Notes under the pieces: model-generated | Told to the model about the DNA's origin: nothing | Database searches by the model: none | Seen by the model: the letters and a program-made list of their open reading frames with translations, nothing else | Source: Daucus carota subsp. sativus | Lineage: Eukaryota > Streptophyta > Magnoliopsida > Apiales > Apiaceae | Assembly (NCBI RefSeq): GCF_001625215.2 | Contig: NC_030387.2 | Span: 2,074,501-2,138,500 of the forward strand | Direction of reading: 5' to 3' | Length of the DNA: 64,000 bases | Part shown: piece after piece, positions 1 through 12,126 of the stretch | Layout of the letters: each line of letters opens with the position of its first letter | How positions within the stretch are numbered: position 1 is the stretch's first letter | Made by a program: the position numbers and the translations under genes

Positions 1-534
1 TAATCTAGAATTATATTGCAGTGTAAATGCTTCTTCATAAGAATTTATATGTAAATTATGTACTCTCTCTTTTGAAATACAGGTCGTTTGACTTTTTGAC
101 ACACATTTCTAAATTCTTTGATCGCATAGCTAAAATTATTTTTTTAATAAAATTAATATATGTCATCATGAACTCGAAAGATTATGGAAGTACTTTGAAG
201 AACATTCTAGATAATTAAAACAATAAACTAAAAGTTTGGTTTATAAAACTCAATCAGAGATATGAATACATGCATGCTTATGAGTTATGACGCAACACTT
301 TGAAGCGTGGGGAGGGCGAATATGAACCATTGACCTTGTCATGGGAGAAGGATCGTGAATTAACCTTTACCAAATACTAACTTTTTTTAACAGCAATCTG
401 ACATTAGAGGGTATATTTTCCTTTCTGGTATTATCTATGGCTATGAAACAGTTCGATGATATTCTGCAACGAGTTCCTTTTCACTTTTTGTCTAAGAAAT
501 ATTTTGTATATTCAGTAGCATATTAGTTCTCGAA
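1..534. other. AT-rich intergenic sequence, no gene seen
   Basis: I see no coding region, RNA gene or structured repeat in this stretch. The short open frames here have no recognisable protein similarity. Confidence 0.5.
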
Positions 535-1334
535 GAGCATCTCTAACGCTATTGACTATAATCATTGGCTAAATTGAACCTCGGTATTGACTATAATCAT
601 TGGCTAAATTGAACCTGTAAAACATTATTTAAAATTTGTTGAACCTATAAGAGCATCTCCAACCATACAAAACCCTTAGGTAAAAGATGAGTTGGCATGC
701 CAAATATAAAAAATTTAGCCAACCAGTTGAAAAAATACCAGTCCAACCACGTTCATCTGTTGTCTATAATTTTAGCCAACCTCCTATGGATGGCTATATT
801 TGTCGATCCGCTACAGATCTGTAAGAAATCTGTAGGAAGATTACACATCATTTATTACCATATTGAACTGATATATTATATTTTAATAATCTAAAATATT
901 AATAACATACTATTTTTAAATTATAACCAACCAATATAGCCAATACCATTGAAGCCCAATGTCTTACAGGTTCAGCAAATTTTACATAATGTCTTACAGG
1001 TCCAATTTAGCCAACGATTATAGCCAACCCCGTTGGAGATGCTCTAAGACATTGTACTTGAATGATATTGGCTATATTGGTTGGCTATAATTTCAAAATC
1101 AAATGTTATTAATATTTTAGTTTGTTAAAATAAAATATATCAGTTTAATATGATAATAAATGATATGTTTCTTACAGACCTGTAAAGGTTCGACAAAAAT
1201 AGCCATCCACAAGAGGTTGGCTAAAATTATAGATAAGGTTCACGTGGTTGGAGTATGATTTTTTCAACAGATTGGCTAAATTTTTTATATTTGGAATGCC
1301 AACTCACTTTTTAGCTAAGGGGTTTGTATGGTTA
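535..1334. repeat. Tourist-type MITE, interrupted by a nested copy
   Basis: The left end begins GAGCATCTCT at 535 and runs to about 650. The same element resumes at about 1048 and ends near 1331, where its right terminus is lost against the next copy. Joined across the gap, the order of its internal motifs matches the copy at 1335-1728. The left part also contains a short tandem duplication of about 45 bp (around 550-620). Family assignment is inferred from the TAA target duplication of the nested copy. Confidence 0.7.
651..1044. mobile_element. Tourist-type (PIF/Harbinger) MITE nested in its own family
   Basis: This 394-bp element has terminal inverted repeats: GAGCATCTCCAAC at the left and its complement at the right. 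TAA is present on both sides (648-650 and 1045-1047). A three-base TWA target duplication is the hallmark of PIF/Harbinger-derived Tourist MITEs. No transposase is encoded. The element lies inside the relative that spans 535-1334. Confidence 0.8.
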
Positions 1335-1728
1335 GAGCATCTCCAACGGAGTTGGTTATAATCGTTGGCTAAATTGGACCTGTAAGACATTATGTAAAAT
1401 TTGCTGAACCTGATAGACATTGTGCTTCAATAGTATTGACTATATTGGTTGACTATAATTTAAAATTAGTTTGTTATTAATATTTTAGATTGTTAAAATA
1501 GAATATATCAGTTCAATATGATGATAAATAATGTGTAATCTTCCTACAGATTTCTTACAGACCTGTAGCGGATCGACAAATATAGTCATCCATAGGAGGT
1601 TGGCTAAAATTATAGATAACAGATGGATGTGGTTGGAGTGGTATTTTTTCAACAGGTTAGCTTAATTTTTTATATTTGGCATGCCAACTCACCTTTTAGC
1701 TAAATGTTTTATATGGTTGGAGATGCTC
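1335..1728. mobile_element. Tourist-type MITE, third copy
   Basis: This is a 394-bp element of the same family, in the opposite orientation to the copy at 651-1044. It begins GAGCATCTCCAACGG and ends with the complementary terminus at 1728. It is flanked by TTA on the left and TAA on the right, so the duplication is imperfect, probably because its left edge overlaps the decayed end of the neighbouring copy. Confidence 0.75.
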
Positions 1729-1818
1729 TAAGTCATCATATAATACTTTTCGATTTATGAAATTCAGGCAGAGTTGAGAAAGCTCGGGATGCTTTGTAAT
1801 CTTTGGATTTTATTTTAT

Positions 1819-2012
1819 ACGGTTTTTCTATGGTGTGCCCATGGGCACATGCTAAGCGCGGAAAATTTTGTGCTTAGATCATTTTGATTGGTTCTTCTCT
1901 CTTGATAATGGTGGACCCCCCTGCAAATACATTAACCACCCCAATCAAAATCTCCCAAATACAAAAATTTCCGCGCTTAGCATGTGCCCATGGGCACACA
2001 CTAGACAAACCG
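1819..2012. mobile_element. Mutator-type MITE with palindromic termini
   Basis: This is a 194-bp foldback element. Both ends read CGGTTT(T/G)TCTA followed by the perfect palindrome TGTGCCCATGGGCACA or a close variant, then GCTAAGCGCGGAAA. A perfect 9-bp duplication TATTTTATA flanks it (1810-1818 and 2013-2021), which fits Mutator-like transposition. Related copies lie at 18378-18569 and 55105-55281. Confidence 0.8.
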
Positions 2013-2520
2013 TATTTTATAATATGAGATCGACAATTAATTAATAATCCCGAGGACTTTTATTTCATGCATAAACTAGGCTCATTTTGTGCAGACAACT
2101 AGACAAGCTTGATCAGTAATCTTCACGCGTATACAACTATTCAACTGATTGCTTAAAAGTTGCAACCTCCTGCTTTTTGTCAAAAATATAATAAACCACC
2201 TCATGCTTGGAAGAAGCTTACAAGAAAAATATAATACTTCAAGTTTCACGTGTAAATGATCTTCAGATCAAGAAAAAAAATTCAATTAAATGATATATTG
2301 ATTAAAGAGCTCTACACAAATCCATTTTACAAACAGACACGGCTCAACTTAAGATCAAACTATTCGCTGACAGCCAAAGATTGTCCCATGACTTGATACA
2401 TCTAACAAGCTCTAACTTTCCATCCTCGATAGGGTAAAACTTCGGTATAAAAGAACTGTATTCATCTACACAGTCATCCTTTAGATAACTCGAGCTTATA
2501 ATACACAATCCATGATCTTG

Positions 2521-5500
2521 TTAGCGAATAGGGTGATACTGCGTGATCCCTCTCTTTGGAGGCAACTTTCTCAGAATGAAAAGGACTAGAATGGAAGGCA
2601 GGATCTCCACCAACTGCCAGGTTGTAAATGAGAATATAATTGTTAATAAGCCCAAGAGATAGTCTGTGCGAGACTAAGAAATTCTGCGAGGAACATGTAA
2701 TACCCCCTTAACCAGCTAAAACCAAGGTTCTTTCAGACAATAGGTCAAAGACATGCAAAATAGTAATCATTACTTATCTACTTAAGTCAATAAAAACAAT
2801 CAGCATTTGAAAATCATGATACAACTTAGGCAGGAATTGGCACACCATCAAACAGAAACACGCAAGAGTAGCTTCAATTTTTTTCATAGATGACATTCCA
2901 AATCTTTGATCCCAAGATAACAAGATAAGTACTTCTAGTATTTATACTTAAATGCAATACAAGCAGGTTTTGTTTAGATTTCTCATTCTCATCCCAATAA
3001 TTCTCCCCACTCCTTAATATTTATCTAGCAATGTTTAGGGCTACAAGAATCAAAAGACGTAGGCATAACCTTATACCCCCTCAATTACTATATTTTTGTC
3101 ATTCAAAAAGAAATTACACATCTAAATTGAATCGTAGATGACATTTTCTACTTTTCCCTAAAATCCTAAGCAATCATAAAACTACCTATATTAAAAAATA
3201 ATACAAACGGCTTGAAACCTACATTAAGAAAGCATAAAAAGGACTTATAAAATGCAATTAATGCTAGGACTGAAAATGGGTAGTGTGGGGGACATTATTG
3301 AATGAACCTAAATAGGAAAGGCAACAGCTTATTGCTTTTTTCCCAAAACCAATTTTTTTTGGAATGAAGAAGTATAAAATTTGGACATCAGGGCATAACC
3401 TATAGGTTTTATCATATACAAGGTTGTAAAAATGTTGGCTTTATTACAGTGTCTCAGTCATAAGCAAACAGGGGACACTATAGACGGTATTCACTTAGAT
3501 TTGTTGGATATTTGGGATAAAAGTGTCACTATGTTGAAAAAAGATTCAACATGTATAGCATGTTCTTCACCTACTAAGACACAAATGACACTTAAAATGT
3601 GCAGTGGCAACCCTTTAGTTTCAACTTTCAAAGTCCACTTCAGACGCCAATTTTAAGCACAAAGAAGCCTTTGCGTTTCACCTCATACCTATTCCCGGAA
3701 GATTTCAAAATTACAACCCCGTGTCAAACAAACACAGCACTCCTTACTGGGTGCACTTTGAAATGCAAGGAACGTCTTACTCCCGAATATATAACTAATA
3801 AGTAGCTATATAAACTGGTATGCATTCATAAATATCTGCTACCAACATTAAATATAAAACGGGTGCACTACTGAGCTTTAACAGGTACTCACCAAGTAAT
3901 ATATGAAGTTTAGAACAGGGTGATACAGAACATCAAGGTCTGCCGCTTTATCAAATGCATTGAAGCACATCTGCACATAAGATGCGATAAGACAGGGAAT
4001 AGTACACAAGCAAGTGTTTTTTTCACCAACTAGAAAAAGAAAATGCATGTTGCCGAAGCAAAAGAAATATTAATGAGTAATCCACTTACCATAATGCATC
4101 TGATAAGGAAACATGTAAAGCATATTGTAGTAACATAGCCAACCTAAGAAAGTAAAATACAACAGTAAGTTAACATTTAAACATGAAAACTTAAGAATGA
4201 ACCAAAAAAATAACAGTTAAATATAAGCACCTCCTGTAGCTTCTTACGTCGACCTTTTGATTCTACAGGAAATCTTTGCAACATCAGGAAGAGCCTGCAT
4301 ATCAATTCATATATGAGGTAACAGGGATAGAATATAGAATTGTGATATATAGAACACATGACAAAGCTTAATATAAGCACATCCTGTTTCTCTTACTTTT
4401 CCTTTTTTTGAGGGGGAGAGGGGGGAGGGGAGTTGGGTTGAGTATTTGGAAGAAACATATTGTGAAGGTTACTAGCACTCGACTGTTTAGATAGGGTCTC
4501 AGATGCTTTGATGTTCCAAAATAGGGCTTTGAGTTAAAGAATATTACCAGTGACAAATGGGTATATATGCAAATTGCGGGAATATATGAAAACAAGAGTT
4601 ACCTTCCACCGTAAAGGAGAAAACCCAAGGCTGCAAACAAGGAAACCCCTGCCAAGGATACATAATATGTGTTAGCAATAGCATCAAGAGGTAAACAGTT
4701 TTCAGTACAACATAATTAGCAGAACCGTGAAACATAAAAAATATATGTTTAATCACAAACCTGCGAAGAACATCTTTGACAAGATAACCAGTGCCGGGAT
4801 AGGATTCCACCATATAACTAACCACAGGACAATCTGTAAGATATTCAAAAAAAATTAAAAAATTAAGTATAATCAATCAATCATGAGAAAAAGCAGCTTC
4901 ATAGGTCAGTCTAGACGCTAATAATATGATAGGCTAACATTTTTATCGGTTTACAGTAATGGAGTTATATTGCATCTAATTTAACAAAAAGATGCATAAT
5001 TATGAGGAGTCATCAAAGTTAACTACTAAGGGAGGAGTTCTTTGGAATTCAAAAGACGATTCCTATAATAGTTTTATTAACAAAAGCGTTCAATATGGCA
5101 GCAATAAAGTTCATTACAAGCACCACTACAACAAAATGAGACACCTTTTATCATAATTGACATCGGATCACATCACAGGTAATTATGAACAAAATATAGT
5201 ATTGTATGTAGAGATGGAGAAGACTTCTTGATCAACAGAGTGCTAAACAGCAGATTAGTTCTTAGTAATATCACAAAAACATTATACAATTTGCTACAGA
5301 CTCCATAAGAAGATATGCTAACCCTCAACTCACTGATTCACCAAACAGACAAGGCATATGCATTCAATTCTACATTTTTTAAGTATAATGTGAAACTACT
5401 AATTTAATGATAAAAGAAATAAAAAGAGGCACAACAGGATATGAACAAAACAAAAACATTTTTTCACAAAATAAAGCACAATTCCCTTAAGAACTTATTT

Positions 5501-6738
5501 AAACCCCTGGATTTTAGCTACCCGGCTAAAAAGAAAAGAGTTAACCTGAATGGCATACACCACTCCATTTATTGTCAAGAAACTTGGTCTGAGCCCATCA
5601 GTGGATACAGCACGCGCCTGTATGATTATTTCATCAACATCAGATTAGCAAACACGAGTCACGCATATAAGTAAGGTGTGAGACTCTGGAAAAACATACC
5701 TGATAGTAAATTTCTGCCCAAAATAAAACCAACAGTGCATAAGTTGTGAAAAATGCAAGACTTGGCACATCAAGCACCATATGCCGTACAATCTGAAGAA
5801 GAACAAAGAAGATCATGATAAGCTATGACTAGATACAATCTCAAGATATACACATGATCAGACAAGAATTCCAGATAGTTCTTATAACCTCTGGTTGAAA
5901 GTTTTGAACATCTCTCCGAAACACAAAAACCACCGCCCGAACTGCAAATAACAAGATTGTAAACTAACAAGGTAAAGAAAAAAAACTAAGATCAAACCGG
6001 AGAAAGTATTAACACCTCAGAACACGAACCTCCATTTACCAAGAAATTGAGAAAATGAAAGACCTTCTGAGTAGTCCATCCATACTCAGGTACTCTTAAT
6101 TGTATCCGAACCAATTGTACCTGAAACATTGAAAACCTAACTAGTCACTACTACGTCACAACCTCCGCTCCATTCCACTTACACAATATACACACATCGC
6201 CACTTGTTCCCTACGCAACCAAGTAGCTAACAACTTATCTGCCTCGTAACAAACATTTTATCTTACAACAAGAACTCAAAACACTCCAAACTAGAACGTC
6301 TCTTATTCACCTTAACTAAAATCAAACCCTAAATTCAATCAGTTACACATAAATCCCCTCCACTCGACATATTTCCACATCAGACGCTAAGATTCAACTT
6401 AAAATCACAACATCTTCAACAAACACATAAATTATAACAAAATTACACGAATCAAAGCAAAAGCACAGAATCGATATCGAATTCGAAACCCTAAGCACAA
6501 AACTAACACATACAAGCTACAATCAAACATGATACACATATACAAAACTATATAAGCGATGGAGAGACGAAAGTACGAGAGCGATAGCGGCGACGAAGGC
6601 GTAGAGAGCGGCGAGAAGGTGATAAATCCGGTTCTGCCAAGCATCCGAATAGTTAACATGATTCCACCAATTAGATGCGTCCTGTAAAGTGTCGTAATAC
6701 GACGTCGTCACCGACGGCCATAGTATTCCCCGAACCAT
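2521..6738 (-). CDS. TOM3: TOM1/TOM3-family multi-pass membrane protein
   Basis: The gene encodes a 292-aa host membrane protein of the TOBAMOVIRUS MULTIPLICATION 1/3 (THH1) family. The family consists of vacuolar-membrane proteins with about seven helices; tobamoviruses use them as replication-complex anchors, and their native role is less clear. Exons (minus strand): 6738-6577, 6120-6030, 5941-5889, 5792-5700, 5617-5546, 4833-4761, 4648-4603, 4294-4231, 4143-4090, 3970-3893, 2613-2521. All borders are GT..AG and the total of 879 nt stays in frame. Diagnostic stretches include NWWNHVNYS near residue 23, [55 protein letters not shown] and the C-terminal end ITQYHPIR. An in-frame ATG at 6789 would add 17 residues; I chose 6738 by family similarity. 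The TOM3 name rests on both family similarity and gene order; TOM1 cannot be excluded from sequence alone. Confidence 0.93.
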
Positions 6739-6794
6739 CGCCGGCAATCGGAGTTGTTTTCCGGCAAGAAAATAATCAGATTGAATCAATCTTG

Positions 6795-6845
6795 TTTATC
6801 ACTGTGTGTAATTGTGTGTGTGTGTTTTGTGTGTATAGGTGTATG
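6795..6845. repeat. TG-rich microsatellite upstream of the TOM gene
   Basis: Alternating TG/GTGT-rich sequence lies just upstream of the TOM gene start, in its probable 5' UTR or promoter. It generates spurious open frames on both strands. Confidence 0.6.
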
Positions 6846-7070
6846 TATAGGTTGATTAATTTTTGCGAGATTGATGAAATTTGAATAGGAAGAGATGGCC
6901 GGCGACAAGTGGTTGTGTTTGTGTGTGGGAGAGGTGCGTTTCGTTTTATTTTTATATTTTCCGCTTGCTTTTGTCTGCACGATTTAAAAATTTTCATTAT
7001 CATATTGATTAATCCCTCCGTATTTTCGATATGTTTATTATTTACACATATTTCGAGAATTAATAAGATA

Positions 7071-7325
7071 CTCTCTCCTACTAGATTCTTTATGGTTTAC
7101 TCTTTTGAACGCCCCACTTATTTTTTTTACATTACAAAACTTTCCTAAAATAACTAATGGGTCCCACTATTTCCCCACTTTTTCTTCTTTATTTCTCTTT
7201 TATATATTAAAAATCAATGGGTTCCACCATTTCACCTACATCTCTTTCTCTTTTCCACTATTTTATACGTATTTCTTAACCCCGTGCCCAAACTCAATGT
7301 AAGGAACTAAGAGGGACGGAAGGAG
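7071..7325. mobile_element. Stowaway-type MITE
   Basis: The element begins CTCTCTCCTACTAGATTC and ends GGGACGGAAGGAG, flanked by TA on both sides. Its interior (blocks like TGGGTCCCACTATTT) matches the Stowaway at 24227-24508, so the two belong to one subfamily. The ends have drifted more than in that copy. A second partial terminus (CCCTCCGTATTTTCG) lies just upstream near 7013. Confidence 0.75.
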
Positions 7326-7327
7326 TA

Positions 7328-7989
7328 TAATTTTATAATATTGTTTTTGAATTTTTGAATTTTATTATAAATGAATGTTTGATGATGAAAATATAATTTA
7401 GAAAATTTTAAAGAAAAGGTGAAAAGAAAATAGCATGTACAATTTATTGAGACAAGGAATTTTTAATTAATTTTTATTTTTATTATTTATGATAAAGTTC
7501 TTCTATCTGCGATTTTATAAGTTTGTATATATTTAGTTTGATTTGATTTAATTTAAATATATCTGATTTAATTTAGTTAAGTAATTTAAATTTAAATGCA
7601 GTGAACAAAGACAGCTAATTGAACGAGGTTCACGCGCCTGCTTACTCACGTCCACGTGCTATGCATTATTACGCACTCCTTTTGGTTTTCTGTTTGAGTG
7701 TTTTGTGTTAAACTATGTACTAGTTTTTACTTTGATTTAATTTTGTGTTTTTTAGGTAATTGGTTATTAAATAGTTTAAAGTATTTTAGTCTCTCTGATA
7801 AGAGAGTGTATACGACTGTGATGTTTCAAAACTTTTGGGTGTGATGTTTCATTAGAGCTGAAATTCTAAATGGCGGATTCAAAAAATTTTATACTAGACG
7901 CACAAAAAATTTGCATAAACATGATATTCATCTTTTGGATGTTTTCTTCAAAGTTGTTTTAATCCCCAAATCCCAAATTGACCGGCTAA
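7328..7989. other. AT-rich intergenic sequence, no gene seen
   Basis: The stretch is AT-rich. I found no coding similarity and no clear terminal repeats in it. Confidence 0.45.
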
Positions 7990-8357
7990 GAGCAGCTCCA
8001 ACAAGTTCTTAAAATTTTTGCTAAAAATAATATGATTATTTGCCTCTTAGCAACTTAAGATACAAAAATCACTCATCAGCTCCGACAAATATCTTTATTC
8101 ATCTCTCTCAAGTTGTTTTTTATTATTAATTGTACTTGCAGCTTTTTAAGAAAGAAGAGGAGAATTGGTGCAAGGTTAAATGTAGGTGATGCATATTAAT
8201 AAAAAATAAGTAGGGAGAGGAGAGAGAGTCTTAATTATGAAGAGGATGAGGAGCTTTTAAATATTTGAAGAAGTTTTAAGAGCTTGTTGCAGTAGAATTT
8301 TGTTACATTCTTCTCAAATTTTCACTTTAGGAGCTCACGGAGGAGCTTGATTTGCTC
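7990..8357. mobile_element. Tourist-type MITE
   Basis: The left end GAGCAGCTCCAACAAG and the right end reading toward TTTGCTC are inverted relatives. TAA flanks both sides (7987-7989 and 8358-8360). Length is 368 bp and it is non-coding. Confidence 0.65.
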
Positions 8358-8360
8358 TAA

Positions 8361-10042
8361 CATGTGTTCAGGTCTTTGGTCGTATACAGAGACAAATACA
8401 GAATTTCATGTAAACAACTAAACAAGAGTAAAGAGAGCTACTCAATCTATTTTCAAATATTTGACGTTTAATTTTTTGATACACAATTCTAAGAGTTTTG
8501 ACTCTACATTTAGAATTATTATTTTTAAACTTTTTTTTGATAAAAATATTAAATTTGTACTTTAATTCACAAAAAGAAAAATTTAAAAGTATTAACAATA
8601 ACTATGCGGTCAATGAACTTAAAAATGTGTGCACAAAAGTCAAACGTCAAGTATTTGAAAATACTTGTTATTTTTTTGCCAAATTTTTTTTGTACTTATT
8701 AATACTCATGGACACGAAAGTTTGTATCAAAATTAGAAATTGTACTTATTTTAGATCTTGTAGTTATATCTTCACAATTCACAAAAATATTTAGTTATTT
8801 TTACTAATTTTTGATTAATCTTAGTCATGTTGCCACATAAGATATGTGTTAATCATGGTTAGTCCATGTTAGCAATAAGTAACTTGATTAAATTTTTTCA
8901 TAGATTTATGTATTGTTTGGCGTTGCCGTTGTGGATAGTAACAACAGTTTTTTGCTGAAAAGCAAGTGAAAAACTGTCTGATAAATCTAAAAGCAGTTTT
9001 TCCGAACAACAGCTTTTAGCTGAAAAGATGCTTTTAGAAAAAGTAGGACCTCCCATGTTTTTGGATAAAGCTGCTTTTCATCTTTTGTAGAAAACTGTTA
9101 CAGATTTTACTATCAAATCTCACCAAAAATATTATTTTTTATAGTGTAAAGTTTTTTGGAGTCATCATTTCATCAGAGTCGTCAATTAAAACTTACGATC
9201 ATAGCCTAATAATAACTCATTCTTTTTTTTTTTTCTTTTTTCTGATTTTTTATTCTATCTTTTTCATTCTTCTTCCCGCTTCCATTTCTACTTCGGAAAG
9301 ATCCACTACTTCAAACCCTTCAATTATATAATATATAATACAAGGTATCAGACTCGATAATAGATATAAATTAAACTATAACAATTTTCATGTCAAGTGA
9401 CTTCAACTAATTTTTCAATTTTTATCAACTTTTAATAGCTTCGATTTTAATTCAATTTCTTGCTCCGCCGAGATTCTAAACTAAAACAAACCCTTATGCT
9501 TATGCAACTAATGTGGACCTCAGTGTTAGATTACTGGATTATAAAATCTATGTTGGGTTGTTCCTTCACTTTGCATCCTGGCCCAAACTTTACAGCCCCA
9601 TCTTCATAGATAATGTTCTCCTATTAAAATATCGTTGGTTTGGGCCCTAGACTTTGTTTTATACTCCATATATGCCTGCAGTATACACCATGTGACATGT
9701 CACATTATCACATTTTCTGAAAATCCATCAATGTTTTTTTTAAAGAAGAAAATCCATCAATGTTGAACGAATTACAAATTTCATTATTCAGAAAATAATA
9801 TTTCATGTTCTCTGTGTTCTATCTCTGTTTATGGTAAATTTGATAGTAAAACTTTTAACATCTTTCGACAAAAGCATAAAATTGAAAAAGAGCATCTGTT
9901 TTTCTAAAACAGTTTTTAGCTAAAAGCTACTGTTCGAAAATCTATTTTAGATAATTAGATTTATCAAAAAAGTTGTTCCAGTAAGAGCAATATAAAACTG
10001 TGCCTCAATAAAGATATATGCCGATTACCGGTATTTTACTTC
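8361..10042. repeat. Non-coding region with decayed foldback repeats
   Basis: No gene is seen. Around 8445-8680 there is a diffuse inverted repeat (CAAATATTTGACGTTT against AAACGTCAAGTATTTG). Around 8917-9080 and 9890-9960 there are AAAAGC/GCTTTT-rich stretches with motifs such as ACAGCTTTTAGCTGAAAAG, resembling fragments of hAT-type MITEs. None has convincing boundaries. Confidence 0.4.
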
Positions 10043-10052
10043 ATTTGTAAAA

Positions 10053-10573
10053 GGGTTAATTATCTGGTTGGTAACTGAAGTAGGTCTAATGTTTCAAATT
10101 GGTCACTGAACTCAAAACAGTATCAAAATGGTCACTGAAGTGGCTATAAATATCAAACAAGTACCTTGAAATATAAGTTCAAGCAGTAAAAATATTATTT
10201 ATAAAGTTTTACACATTATTTTTGAATGTTACCAAAACAAAGTAAAAGGTTATGACTTCTAATATTTATGATAATATATTTAGATTTTATCAAGTTTATA
10301 TATTATTTATTTTTAATTAAAACAAAAAATAACTATTTAATAAAATATAAATTATAAATAAACTTGATAAAATATAAATATATTATTTTAAATACTAGAA
10401 GTCATAACCTTTTAGTTGGTTGTGGTAATATTTAGAAATAATGTGTAAAATTTTATAAATAATATTTTTACTACTTGAACTCATATTTCAAGATACTTGT
10501 TTGATATTTATGGTGATTTTGGTGATCATCTTGATACCGTTTCGAGTTCAGTAACCAACTTGATACATTAACC
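10053..10573. mobile_element. Long-hairpin Mutator-type MITE with 10-bp target duplication
   Basis: This 521-bp element begins GGGTTAAT and ends ATTAACCC. The two arms are complementary for much of their length (for example ACTTGAACTCATATTTCAAG on the right against its complement near 10168-10187). A perfect 10-bp duplication ATTTGTAAAA lies at 10043-10052 and 10575-10584. That length fits Mutator-like elements. There is no coding capacity. Confidence 0.8.
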
Positions 10574-10924
10574 CATTTGTAAAATGTTGCACATTATTGG
10601 AAAGAAGTCCCTAGAAAGAATACAGGAGAGTCCGAACTTTGAAGAAGGCAATGATACATGTAGAGTCAAACTAGTCGAGCTACTACTTGTAACAATTTGT
10701 CCAGTTGCACACATGAGATTGAACAATCAAGAAAATATACCAATCATTTTTACACATAGGCATAGTCTAGTACAACACATGCATCATGCATGTACATGTA
10801 GTGTGTCCAATAATTCACCTCAGCAGCCCACTGCAGTTGTTTTTTCCTAAACAGAGAAATAAGAACATCCACAAAGTAGCTGCTGGGACTCTTGGACTTG
10901 TCTCAAACCTCTGAGACTTACTTT

Positions 10925-11095
10925 TTTTTTTCCCGGTGTCCGGACTAGCTTGCGCGCACCTCGACTAATCCGGTTAGGCTACTATAGCACACTCATGCCC
11001 CCGAGCATGGTAGCCTGCTTACTTCCGGAGTGCCCAGAGAATCGAACTCGTGACCTCAAGGGAGCAAGTTTTAAGCGCCACTGTCCAACTATCAA
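10925..11095 (-). mobile_element. tRNA-derived SINE (Au-like)
   Basis: Read on the minus strand, the element carries a pol III A-box-like AGTGGCGCTTAA, then a B box GAGTTCGATTC, then a body with a GCGCGCA core, and ends in a run of about ten A. This is the order of a plant tRNA-derived SINE; the body resembles the Au family, from memory. I could not identify flanking duplications. Confidence 0.65.
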
Positions 11096-11099
11096 ATCA

Positions 11100-12126
11100 T
11101 TCGTAATACATTACAAGTAAATGTAGCATAAATATGAACTGCGGTCTCATAAACTGATTTTTACTAGGTCCGCGAAATTCGGGATCCTTTTCCTAATAGG
11201 AAATCAGCTTACAAATTCAAACCTAGACTGAGCTCTTGGAAATTTTTCAATCATCTTTCTTTGTCAATAAAGGAAAAACCATACCAGACACTTTACTTTA
11301 GGTTTAAGATTTGTCTAAATTATACTAAAACATTTAATTGATAGGTCATGTCCACAGAATCAAATATAACTTCCAATACAACTGCAAATCACCCTGACCA
11401 ATCACTTTCTTTGTCTTGCACTTTTCTCAGAGTCACTTTTTATCTGTTATCCATTTTTTTCATTGGGTGCAGGTAAAATAATTAATTTTATTGTGTAAAA
11501 TGTTCTTTTTCACTTGCTTCTAGTAAAAGCTGGTTTTTTCATGGCAAGAACTAGAATGTGTTACATAAATTATAAATCAAGCAGTACAGAAGAAGCTATT
11601 GCAACAAGAAGATACCTAAATTTTCATACGCGGTCTTATCTTTATTTTTGATAAATAAACGGTTTTAAGGGTTCAAAGTTGCGGATAACAGGTAGACACT
11701 TGATTATGACGTAGAAGGCATCCGTCGTATTTTATTCTCTAGTGATGTGTTTTTTTATGGCTTCAGAATTACAGGAAACTTGTCAGGGGAAGTGCTATTC
11801 CGGGGAATAAGTTTCTTGTTTTCTGCTTGGTTTACTGATAGGATAAATGTAAGAATAAGTGGGGTCTCAAGACATTCTGAGATAAGTTGATTTATGCTAC
11901 ACTACATAGACTTGCATACAAAGTACAAACATTCTTCTCTTATCCCAATTCACTCTTTTCATTCAGAGGGTTAGGTGTTGTGTTCTTGTCTAGCACATGT
12001 TCTTGGTATCTGATTTCTGCTTATATCTTTGTTCTTGAAATGTACTGAAATGCTCATGATCATGTAAATTTCTTAATTTGATCAGGTGATTATGATTGAG
12101 GTAGAATAGTCCAGGTACAGTATAAA
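11100..12126. other. Intergenic region and probable remorin promoter / 5' UTR
   Basis: I see no further coding region. The stretch precedes the remorin start and probably holds its promoter and untranslated leader. A possible 3' splice site (TTGATCAG) near 12085 suggests a leader intron, but this is not proven. Confidence 0.35.

Noticed and set aside
4544..4876. A 110-codon minus-strand open frame
   Set aside because: It runs across TOM exon 6, an intron and exon 7 in a wrong frame; the real coding pieces are the short exons.
2521..6738. An integrated viral sequence suggested by the name tobamovirus multiplication
   Set aside because: It is a host membrane-protein gene with 11 exons; nothing viral is present.
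6776..7003. Open frames rich in HTHTQ / Thr-His on the minus strand
   Set aside because: They come from the TG/CA microsatellite and leader of the TOM gene.
10584..10850. An 88-codon plus-strand open frame
   Set aside because: It starts in the flank of the hairpin MITE, and I recognise no family, splice context or promoter.
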